Source: Lachnospiraceae bacterium
GTDB taxonomy: Bacteria > Bacillota > Clostridia > Lachnospirales > Lachnospiraceae
Assembly (NCBI GenBank): GCA_022781925.1
Contig: JALESO010000048.1
Coordinates: 1-40,227 of the forward strand
Direction: 5' to 3'
Length of the DNA: 40,227 nucleotides
A program made the position numbers and the translations under genes. This document shows positions 29,057 to 35,919 of the stretch, piece after piece; the stretch's first letter is position 1, and every line of letters starts with the position of its first letter. The notes below the pieces were generated by a model that worked only from the letters and a program-made list of their open reading frames with translations, ran no database searches and was not told where the DNA came from.

Positions 29057-30877
29057 GTGATGATAAGAGAGTATTTAAAAGAACATATTTTGATCACAGA
29101 TGGTGCCATGGGTACCTATTATGATAGAAAAAAAACAGAAAATGGCAGGATTGCGGAGGAAGCGAATCTGCTGGAGCCGGAGCTGATCACCCGGATCCAT
29201 GAAGAATATCTGGAGCAGGGAGCCAGATTGATCCGCACAAACACCTTTGCCGCAAACCATGCCATGGCAGCGGGCAGAGGCATCCGGAATCGCAGTGAGC
29301 AGGATGCTTATGTGAAAAATATCATTCAGACCGGATGGGAGCTGGCGCAGCGGGCAATTAAAAAATGTCCGGAGGAAATCTTTGTGGCAGCAGATATCGG
29401 CCCGGTGTCAGAAAATCTGTTCAGTGAAAGTGAGACAGATCCGGCAGAGGAATATCAGTTTCTGGCAGACTGTTTTCTGGAGTGCGGCGCACAGATCTTT
29501 AATTTTGAAACATTTTCCGATATCAAATATGTGGTGAAAACCGCCCGATATATCAAAGAAAAATGCCCGGAAGCCTTTGTGATGGTTTCTTTTGCGGCAA
29601 ACCGCAACGGTTATACCACCCAGGGCATCAGCATCAGCCGGCTGTTTGCCGAGGCGGCACAGACACCGGAGATTGACAGCTACGGATGCAACTGCCTGCT
29701 GGGAGCAGCCCATATGTACAAGCTGATCAAAGCACAGAATCTGGCCGGTGACAAATTTATCCAGGTGTTACCGAACAGCGGATATCAGCAGATCGTCCGT
29801 GGACAGGCCGGTCATGCAGATGGCGTACACTATTTTGCTGACAAAATGGAACAGCTGGCAGAACTGGGCGTCAATATCATGGGAGGATGCTGTGGAACGA
29901 CACCAACGCATATCAAAGCGCTGTGTGAAAAACTGGATGGAAAGGCTCCATATGAAAAGCTTCCGGTAGTGGAAAAGGGTGGGGAAGATGCTGTATCCCA
30001 GACCCGCAACAATCCGTTTATGGAGAAATTACAGCGGGGTGAAAAAGTCATTGCCGTGGAACTGGATCCGCCTTTTAATCAGGATGCGCAGAAGCTGATG
30101 GAAGGTGCGTTTCAGCTGAAACAGAGTGGTGTGGATATCATCACCATCGCGGATTCCCCACTGGCCAGAGCCCGTGCGGATTCCGTGCTGCTGGCGGCAA
30201 AAGTCAGCTCCATGGTGGATATTCCGGTGATGCCGCACATTGCCTGCCGTGACAGAAACCGTATCAGCATGCATTCCACACTGCTGGGGGCACATATCAA
30301 CGGCATCCGCAATCTGATGATCGTCACCGGTGACCCGGTGCCTTCCGGTGAGCGGGACAACACAAAGAGTGTGTTTGATTTTAACTCCATCCGTTTTATG
30401 GAATATGTGAAGGAACTGAATCAGGATATTTTCCTGCAGGATGCATTTTCCTATGGCGGTGCCCTGAATCAGAATCAGGCGAATGTGGATCAGGTCATGA
30501 AGCGGATGCAGAAAAAGATTGATGCGGGACTTTCCTGGTTTATGACCCAGCCGATCTATTCCGATGAAGAAGTAGAAAAACTGGCCAGAATGAAACAGGA
30601 GTTGAATACAAAGATTTTATGTGGTATTATGCCGTTAGTCAGCTATCGAAATGCGATGTTTATCAAGAACGAAATGCCGGGCATTCAGGTGCCGGATGAG
30701 ATCGTGGCACAGTACCGGCCGGATATGAGCCGGGCAGAGGCAGAAGATGTGGCCATCCGCATTTCTCTTTCCATCATGGAGAAGCTGGAGGATGTGGCTG
30801 ACGGATTTTATTTTATGACACCATTTAACCGGGTATCCCTGATCACCAGGATCATCGATGCACGGAAACAGCAATAG
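29057..30877 (+). CDS. Bifunctional homocysteine S-methyltransferase / methylene-THF reductase
   Basis: A 606-residue fusion. Residues 1-295 are the zinc homocysteine methyltransferase domain: 'ITDGAMGTYYDR' (13-24), 'IRTNTFAANH', and zinc cysteines 213 (GCNC), 278 and 279 (GGCCGTTP). Residues 320-606 are the MTHFR barrel: 'VIAVELDPPF' (catalytic Glu), 'ARADSV', 'LMIVTGDPV', 'WFMTQPIYS'. It would reduce methylene-THF to methyl-THF and transfer the methyl group to homocysteine, like Bacillus YitJ. A GTG (29057) is followed directly by ATG (29060), with GGAG upstream. It starts 43 bp after opuCD, and the next gene is metH. A betaine donor for the first domain cannot be excluded, as BHMT shares this fold. 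Confidence 0.92.
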   Translation: MMIREYLKEHILITDGAMGTYYDRKKTENGRIAEEANLLEPELITRIHEEYLEQGARLIRTNTFAANHAMAAGRGIRNRSEQDAYVKNIIQTGWELAQRAIKKCPEEIFVAADIGPVSENLFSESETDPAEEYQFLADCFLECGAQIFNFETFSDIKYVVKTARYIKEKCPEAFVMVSFAANRNGYTTQGISISRLFAEAAQTPEIDSYGCNCLLGAAHMYKLIKAQNLAGDKFIQVLPNSGYQQIVRGQAGHADGVHYFADKMEQLAELGVNIMGGCCGTTPTHIKALCEKLDGKAPYEKLPVVEKGGEDAVSQTRNNPFMEKLQRGEKVIAVELDPPFNQDAQKLMEGAFQLKQSGVDIITIADSPLARARADSVLLAAKVSSMVDIPVMPHIACRDRNRISMHSTLLGAHINGIRNLMIVTGDPVPSGERDNTKSVFDFNSIRFMEYVKELNQDIFLQDAFSYGGALNQNQANVDQVMKRMQKKIDAGLSWFMTQPIYSDEEVEKLARMKQELNTKILCGIMPLVSYRNAMFIKNEMPGIQVPDEIVAQYRPDMSRAEAEDVAIRISLSIMEKLEDVADGFYFMTPFNRVSLITRIIDARKQQ

Positions 30878-30887
30878 GAGAGTTGGA

Positions 30888-32651
30888 ATGACAAAGGAAG
30901 AACTTTATGGATTATTAGAGAAAGGACCTGTGTATCTGGACGGAGCGACCGGAAGTAATCTGCAGAAATCCGGTATGCCGACGGGTGTATGCCCGGAGCA
31001 GTGGATTCTGGATCATCCGGATGTGATCCTGGATCTTCAGAAACATTATATTGAAGCAGGTACGCAGATTTTATATGCACCGACATTTTCCGGAAACCGG
31101 ATCAAACTGGAAGAGTACGGTCTGGCAGATAAAATCGTAGAGATCAATACAAAACTGGTTCAGCTGTGCCGTGAGGCAGCAGGAGACAAAGGTCTGGTAT
31201 GTGGTGATATGACCATGACCGGTGAAAGCCTGGAGCCGATGGGTGATCTCGAACTGGAAGAACTCATTGATATTTACAAAGAGCAGGCGAAGATCCTGTA
31301 TGAAGCAGGAGTAGACCTCTTTGTGGTAGAGACTATGATGAGCCTGGCTGAGACCAGAGCAGCAGTTCTGGCCATCAAGGAGACTTGTGATCTGCCGATC
31401 ATGGTGTCCATGACTTTTGATGAAAAAGGAAAAACTTTATATGGAAATACACCGGAAGGATGCATGATCGTCTTACAGAGTCTCGGAGCAGATGTCGTAG
31501 GTATCAACTGTTCTACCGGACCGGAGCGGATGGCAGATATGGTCCGCCAGATGAAACAGTATGCAAACGTACCGATCCTGGCAAAACCAAATGCGGGTCT
31601 GCCGCAGATGGTAGATGGAGAAACCGTTTACGACATGGGACCGGAAGAGTTCGCATCCTTCGGACCGATGCTGATGGAAGCCGGTGCGGCAGTGCTTGGC
31701 GGATGCTGTGGAACGACACCGGAGCACATTGCCCGTCTGGTTGCAGCCACAAAAGACATTACTCCGGTTCCGGTGGCACAGGAGCGCAAACGTGTATTAG
31801 CTTCTGAGCGTCAGATCCAGGAAATCGACATTAACGGACCGTTCCTGGTCATCGGTGAGCGTATCAACCCGACCGGAAAGAAAGTACTGCAGGAGTCTCT
31901 GCGTCAGGGAAGCATGGACGTTGTCTGCGATATGGCAGAAGAACAGGAAGAGATGGGTGCGCATATCCTAGACATCAATATGGGAATGAACGGTATTGAT
32001 GAGAAGGAAATGATGCTGGAGGCCATCGAGGAAGTGACCATGACCACAAGCCTTCCACTCTGCTTTGATTCCAGTCATGTGGATATCCTTGAGGCTGCAC
32101 TGCGCCGTTATCCGGGCCGTGCCCTGATCAATTCCATCTCTCTGGAAAAAGAAAAATTTGAAAAATTGCTTCCAATCGCAAAAAAATACGGAGCAATGTT
32201 TATCTTACTTCCGCTGTCCGATGCGGGACTGCCGAAGAATATCGATGAAAAGAAAGAAATTATTCATAAGATCCTTAACCGTGCATTAGAACTTGGCATG
32301 CACAAAGAGGATATCGTAGTGGACGGACTGGTAGCCACCGTAGGTGCAAACAAAAATGCAGCACTGGAGACGTTAGAGACCATCCGTTACTGCAAAAATG
32401 AGCTGGGACTGGCAACCGTCGGCGGATTATCCAATATTTCCTTTGGACTTCCGAATCGTGGCTATGTCAATGCGGCATTTGTTACCATGGCATTACAGAG
32501 TGGTCTGACCATGGCGATCGCAAATCCGTCCAGCGACATTATGATGAATCTGGCAGCAGCCAGTGACTTACTGTTAAACAAAGCCGGTGCGGATCTGAAT
32601 TACATCAACCGTATGGCAGAGTTTGACGCAAAAAAAAAACTGAATCCTTAA
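30888..32651 (+). CDS. metH: Methionine synthase N-terminal part (homocysteine and folate domains)
   Basis: A 587-residue product. Residues 5-295 are the homocysteine domain ('YLDGATGSNLQKSG', zinc Cys208 in 'GINCSTGP', Cys273-Cys274 in 'GGCCGTTPEH'). Residues 315-575 are the pterin-binding barrel ('LVIGERINPTGKK', 'ILDINMGMNGIDE', 'LCFDSS'). The frame ends 8 bases past an A10 run with LNP and a stop. The corrinoid domains continue in the -1 frame, open without a stop from 32639 to 33391. A one-base slip would give an 834-residue protein, as expected for clostridial MetH lacking the reactivation domain. ATG 30888 is chosen for AGGAG 7 nt upstream. It follows the fusion gene by 10 bp. Confidence 0.9.
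   Translation: MTKEELYGLLEKGPVYLDGATGSNLQKSGMPTGVCPEQWILDHPDVILDLQKHYIEAGTQILYAPTFSGNRIKLEEYGLADKIVEINTKLVQLCREAAGDKGLVCGDMTMTGESLEPMGDLELEELIDIYKEQAKILYEAGVDLFVVETMMSLAETRAAVLAIKETCDLPIMVSMTFDEKGKTLYGNTPEGCMIVLQSLGADVVGINCSTGPERMADMVRQMKQYANVPILAKPNAGLPQMVDGETVYDMGPEEFASFGPMLMEAGAAVLGGCCGTTPEHIARLVAATKDITPVPVAQERKRVLASERQIQEIDINGPFLVIGERINPTGKKVLQESLRQGSMDVVCDMAEEQEEMGAHILDINMGMNGIDEKEMMLEAIEEVTMTTSLPLCFDSSHVDILEAALRRYPGRALINSISLEKEKFEKLLPIAKKYGAMFILLPLSDAGLPKNIDEKKEIIHKILNRALELGMHKEDIVVDGLVATVGANKNAALETLETIRYCKNELGLATVGGLSNISFGLPNRGYVNAAFVTMALQSGLTMAIANPSSDIMMNLAAASDLLLNKAGADLNYINRMAEFDAKKKLNP
32630..32639 (+). other. metH: A10 slippery run at the metH frame break
   Basis: Ten consecutive A residues precede CTG. 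The zero frame reads AAA AAA AAA CTG and stops four codons later. A -1 slip (or one extra A in the RNA) reads ACT GAA TCC and joins the corrinoid-binding frame. This permits ribosomal or transcriptional slippage, but an indel or a sequencing error in the homopolymer is equally compatible. Confidence 0.6.
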
Positions 32652-32785
32652 AAGCAGCGGCATCGCCAAAGTCATCTGATGGAAGTGCGAAAGCAACTAC
32701 CACAGCAGAAACAGAAAAAACGTCCGGCAAGAAAGATACAGCTGCCGGGGGCACTGGGGCAAATCACAGTACAATCTACAAAGCA

Positions 32786-33391
32786 GTGCTGAACGGTTCC
32801 ATGAAGAACATTCTGGATGAAGTAAAAGCCGGACTTGCACAGGGCATGGAGCCGGGAGTCATTGTCAGCGAGGAACTGATTCCTGCCATCAATGAAGTCG
32901 GTGATCTGTTTGAACAGCAGAAATATTTCCTGCCGCAGCTGATCGCCAGCGCGGAGACCATGAAGAAAGCCATTGAATATCTGGAGCCGATGCTGTCCTC
33001 CGGCGATGAGACCGGCCCGAAAGTGACCATCGTCATCGCTACTGTGGAGGGTGACATCCATGACATCGGAAAAAATCTCGTGGCTCTGATGCTGAAAAAC
33101 TATGGGTTCCGGGTGGTGGATCTGGGAAAAGATGTGCCGAAGGAAGTCATCGTGCAGGCTGCTATTGATGAAAAGGCAGATATAATCGCACTGTCTGCCC
33201 TGATGACCACTACCATGATGCGGATGAAAGATGTGGTGGAGCTGGTAAAAGAAAAGCAGCTGGATACGAAAGTCATCATCGGCGGTGCGGTTATCACACA
33301 GAGTTATGCAGATGAGATCGGAGCAGATGGGTACTCCAAAGATGCGGCTGATGCCGTGCGACTGGTGCAGCGGCTCATGGGAATCGCGTAA
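32786..33391 (+). CDS. metH: Methionine synthase corrinoid-binding part (cap and B12 domains)
   Basis: The cobalamin module of MetH. Counting from GTG 32786 (201 residues), the four-helix cap is about 5-70 ('VSEELIPAINEVGDLFEQQK', 'LPQLIASAETM'). The Rossmann B12 domain is about 78-200, with the lower ligand motif DIHDIG (Asp90, His92, Gly95), 'ALSALMTTT' and 'IIGGAVIT'. No ribosome binding site lies before the GTG. The true 5' part is probably the low-complexity linker (Ala/Lys/Thr/Ser-rich) from 32639, fused in frame -1 to the upstream domains. Without the fusion, the domain might act as a separate corrinoid protein, but its missing start signals argue against this. No activation domain is present. 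Confidence 0.85.
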   Translation: MLNGSMKNILDEVKAGLAQGMEPGVIVSEELIPAINEVGDLFEQQKYFLPQLIASAETMKKAIEYLEPMLSSGDETGPKVTIVIATVEGDIHDIGKNLVALMLKNYGFRVVDLGKDVPKEVIVQAAIDEKADIIALSALMTTTMMRMKDVVELVKEKQLDTKVIIGGAVITQSYADEIGADGYSKDAADAVRLVQRLMGIA

Positions 33392-33406
33392 ATTTTATAT
33401 TTATAA

Positions 33407-33654
33407 AGAACAAGATGGAAACGAAATCCAGACAGACACGGATGATTTTCTACCTCCGTTGCGCCGCCTATCTCCTAAGCGGATGTATACATCCACTTAG
33501 CAGTGCTCCGCAAGGATGTGCAGACCCGAATCTCGCATCAAGACTCGATTTGCGTGTCTTGAATAAACCACGAACTCGCTTAAAAAACGGGCTCACTCCG
33601 GTGACGAAAATCAACCTACCGTCTTGTCTTGAATTTCGTTTCCAGCTTTGTTCT
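33407..33654 (+). repeat. Palindromic element B, copy 2
   Basis: The arms 33407-33430 and 33629-33654 pair (AGAACAA.., GGAAACGAAAT..). Pairing continues through 'CAGACAGACACGGATGATTTTC' (33429-33450) and its partner region at 33605-33628. The inner arms match element B at 8594-8785 read on minus. The interior is longer and contains an extra hairpin at 33475-33500. It begins 16 bp after the metH stop codon. Confidence 0.85.
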
Positions 33655-33794
33655 ATTTAGGTAATGACACCGATACACCACATGTGTATATCAGTCTTGC
33701 AATATCTTGTTGCACATGCAAAAACTCATCAAAGTAGTGGTGTATGTGGTATGCTGTGACGAGATATGAATTATCTTATTTTAGTAACGTAAAT

Positions 33795-33969
33795 GAAAAA
33801 TCGGAGAAATTTTTCTCAGCGAGCGATTAAGTAAACGACTGAGTTTCACAAGTTTTTGCGCGAGTGGGAACGACCTCTTTTTCAGGCGTGGGAACGAGCG
33901 CGATGAAAACGACGTGAAACGAAGGTAGTGAACGTCTAGCGAGCGAGATAAAATTTCTCCGATTTTTTC
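33795..33969 (+). repeat. Palindromic element A, copy 2
   Basis: The arms 33795-33817 (GAAAAATCGGAGAAATTTT...) and 33945-33969 are complementary apart from one bulge. The interior matches element A at 8389-8556 read on minus, including 'GCGATTAAGT', 'CCTCTTTTTCAGGCG' and 'GAACGTCTAGCGA'. The middle of the arm sequence differs from copy 1 yet still pairs. It ends 62 bp before the stop of the convergent SnoaL-like gene. Confidence 0.85.
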
Positions 33970-34030
33970 TTAAAATATTGTATTTAAATTATATTATATT
34001 ACACCAAGAACCCAAGAGTCCAAGAACCCC

Positions 34031-34396
34031 TTAGAACAGCCCATTGTCATGCACCGGCACGATATCCTGCACATTGTGCTCTACCACATCCCAGTGCTCG
34101 GCGAGTTTTCCATCCTCGATACGATAGATGTCGCATACTTTATTGATGGCACCGTTTTCCAGTGTACATTTGAAGAACACATATACCATATCGCCGTCCT
34201 CACCGATTTTGATGATATCCATATGCGGTTTCAGACCGAAGAAAAATTTGGTAAATTCGATAAAGCCTTCTTTTCCGTCCGGTGCAGTCGGATTGTGCTG
34301 GATATAATCATCTTTCATGTAAGAATCCAGATTTGAGATATCCCAGTTGTTAAATACTTCTTCATAAAATTTTAATACAAGTTCTTTGTTTGTCAT
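34031..34396 (-). CDS. SnoaL-like (NTF2 fold) protein
   Basis: A 121-residue single-domain protein with the SnoaL/ketosteroid-isomerase-like pattern: 'MTNKELVLKFYEEVFNNWD' at the start, 'YMKDDYIQHNPTAPDGKEGF' (about 26-45), 'MVYVFFKCTLENG', and the closing strand 'VCDIYRIEDGKLAEHWDVVE'. The His/Asp residues in 'IQHNP' and 'HWDV' line the pocket in relatives. Such proteins act on diverse small molecules and no substrate is implied here. The start is 34396, not the longer upstream frame, because AAAGGA lies about 9 nt before it and the family begins there. It is convergent with metH, and element A lies in the gap. Confidence 0.8.
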   Translation of the reverse strand: MTNKELVLKFYEEVFNNWDISNLDSYMKDDYIQHNPTAPDGKEGFIEFTKFFFGLKPHMDIIKIGEDGDMVYVFFKCTLENGAINKVCDIYRIEDGKLAEHWDVVEHNVQDIVPVHDNGLF

Positions 34397-34572
34397 AGTA
34401 ATGATTCCTTTCCCGATTGATTTGATACCTATATCATAAACGAAAATAGTCTGATTGAAAACCGCTGTTTGTTGAAAGATGCGGCACAATAGAAAAATCC
34501 TTTTCGACAAATGTCGAATGGCTAAATAAAATATATGTATAAAAGCAGAGCAGACAAAATCAAAAACAACTC

Positions 34573-34601
34573 TTTACTTCAAAACTTTAATATGTTAAAA
34601 T
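34573..34601 (+). promoter_or_regulatory. Candidate promoter for the YerC-like gene
   Basis: TTTACT (34573-34578), a 17-bp spacer and TAAAAT (34596-34601) lie 70 bp before the ATG. Both boxes deviate from consensus. Confidence 0.35.
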
Positions 34602-34670
34602 TTTACACAGAGAAAAAATAAATGCTGAGAAGCAAACGTAATAGGTATTTGGTTACAGAAGGAGTATAGA

Positions 34671-34973
34671 ATGAGCAAAAAAATCAGAACAGAGGCTGTG
34701 GATCACCTGTTTGAAGCTATCCTGTGCCTGAAAGATAAAGAGGAATGTTACACCTTTTTTGAAGATGTTTGTACGATCAACGAGATTTTATCACTGTCAC
34801 AGCGTTTTGAGGTGGCACACATGCTGCGGGAGCAGAAAACATATCTGGATATCGCAGAAAAGACCGGTGCGTCCACCGCGACCATCAGCCGTGTCAACCG
34901 TTCCCTGAATTATGGCAATGACGGCTATGATATGGTATTTGCCAGAATGAAAGAGCAGAAAGACGAGCAGTAA
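34671..34973 (+). CDS. YerC/YecD family TrpR-related protein
   Basis: A 100-residue all-helical protein with the Trp repressor fold: 'LFEAILCLKDKEECYTFFED' (13-32), 'EILSLSQRFEVAHMLREQKT' and the DNA-reading helices 'YLDIAEKTGASTATISRVNR'. This matches the YerC/YecD family of putative DNA-binding regulators in Firmicutes. No tryptophan-response role is implied. GAAGGAG lies about 7 nt before the ATG. In Bacillus yerC lies just before pcrB-pcrA; here pcrA also lies nearby, with a DUF1836 gene on the other strand in between. Confidence 0.88.
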   Translation: MSKKIRTEAVDHLFEAILCLKDKEECYTFFEDVCTINEILSLSQRFEVAHMLREQKTYLDIAEKTGASTATISRVNRSLNYGNDGYDMVFARMKEQKDEQ

Positions 34974-35016
34974 CAACAGATAGAAAATAGTAGAGAGAAA
35001 AGCGTATTGTAAAAAT

Positions 35017-35073
35017 AAAAAAGGAAGCACAGCCGCTCCCCGGTATGAGGGAATCAGCTGCGCTTCCTTTTTG
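35017..35073. terminator. Bidirectional terminator
   Basis: AAAAAGGAAGC pairs with GCTTCCTTTTT, with internal CAGC/GCTG and CCC/GGG pairs. The A run on one side and the T run on the other let it end the YerC-like gene and the DUF1836 gene, whose stop codon lies inside the structure. Confidence 0.85.
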
Positions 35074-35686
35074 TATTTTTCGGCGGTTCCGGTTTTTTCA
35101 TGGAATCGATGATCTTTTCGATCAGAAGTTTCTTTGTATAGACATCAAAGTTTAGCAGGCAGATGAAAGTGAATTTCTGTAAAAAGTCTGCTTCGTTCTC
35201 ATCAAGGTTTTCCAGGTCTGCGAAAGCAGATTCGCTGATCATATATTCCTCCTGAATGGTTTCTTTCAGGCACTCCACCTGATGGGATTCCAGACGGAAA
35301 ATACCGTCGTAGATCTCCTCCAGTGTCGGAGAAGATTTTTTCCCGAAGTAGCGGTCGGTTAGCGGATTCAGGACATTCTGGATATCACTGATGCTGAGGA
35401 CACTTTTAAAATAGTAGATAAACACCAGGGTCAGAATATGTTCCTTGGAATATTTTTTCTTTTCCGGAGGCGGCAGCAGGTTATTTTTGACATAATTGTT
35501 GACCATGGTTTTGGTCAGGATCGTATCTTCTTCTTGCCGTTTTGTGGGATACAGTTCTTTTTCCATAAAGGTTATGACCTGATCCATATACAGATTGATG
35601 TCCGGAAGCGCTTCTAATTTTATATGGTCGATCCGTGAAAGGCTGTCCAGTATGCTGTTTAATAAATCGTTTGTGTTGATCGTCAT
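35054..35686 (-). CDS. DUF1836 domain-containing protein
   Basis: A 210-residue protein from ATG 35686. GGAGG lies 8 nt before that ATG, whereas an in-frame TTG five codons earlier overlaps the binding site. DUF1836 features include 'LPDINLYMDQVITFMEKEL' (about 28-46), 'TKTMVNNYVKNNLLPPP' (helix-turn-helix-like), 'KYSKEHILTLVFIYYFKSVL' and 'LENLDENEADFLQKFTFICL'. The N-terminal half resembles MerR-type DNA-binding proteins ('MVNNYVKNNLLPPPEKKKY'), so a regulatory role is plausible, but no function is established. It is convergent with the YerC-like gene. Confidence 0.85.
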   Translation of the reverse strand: MTINTNDLLNSILDSLSRIDHIKLEALPDINLYMDQVITFMEKELYPTKRQEEDTILTKTMVNNYVKNNLLPPPEKKKYSKEHILTLVFIYYFKSVLSISDIQNVLNPLTDRYFGKKSSPTLEEIYDGIFRLESHQVECLKETIQEEYMISESAFADLENLDENEADFLQKFTFICLLNFDVYTKKLLIEKIIDSMKKPEPPKNTKRKRS

Positions 35687-35919
35687 GGTAACTGCCTCCA
35701 ATTATTTGTGCCTCATGTTTCGTAGCATTTAAGGGATATTATATAGTATTGAAAACCGAATGGCAAGCCAATGTTGTTGACGGAGGCTGGACCTTATGCT
35801 ATGATAGCACAAGGTTAGAAAATATGTTCGATAGAATGAGATCATGAAGATCAATAAGGAATAAAAGAGATACATTAACGTGACAACAGAGACTGAGAAA
35901 AGTAATAGATGGAGGAAGT

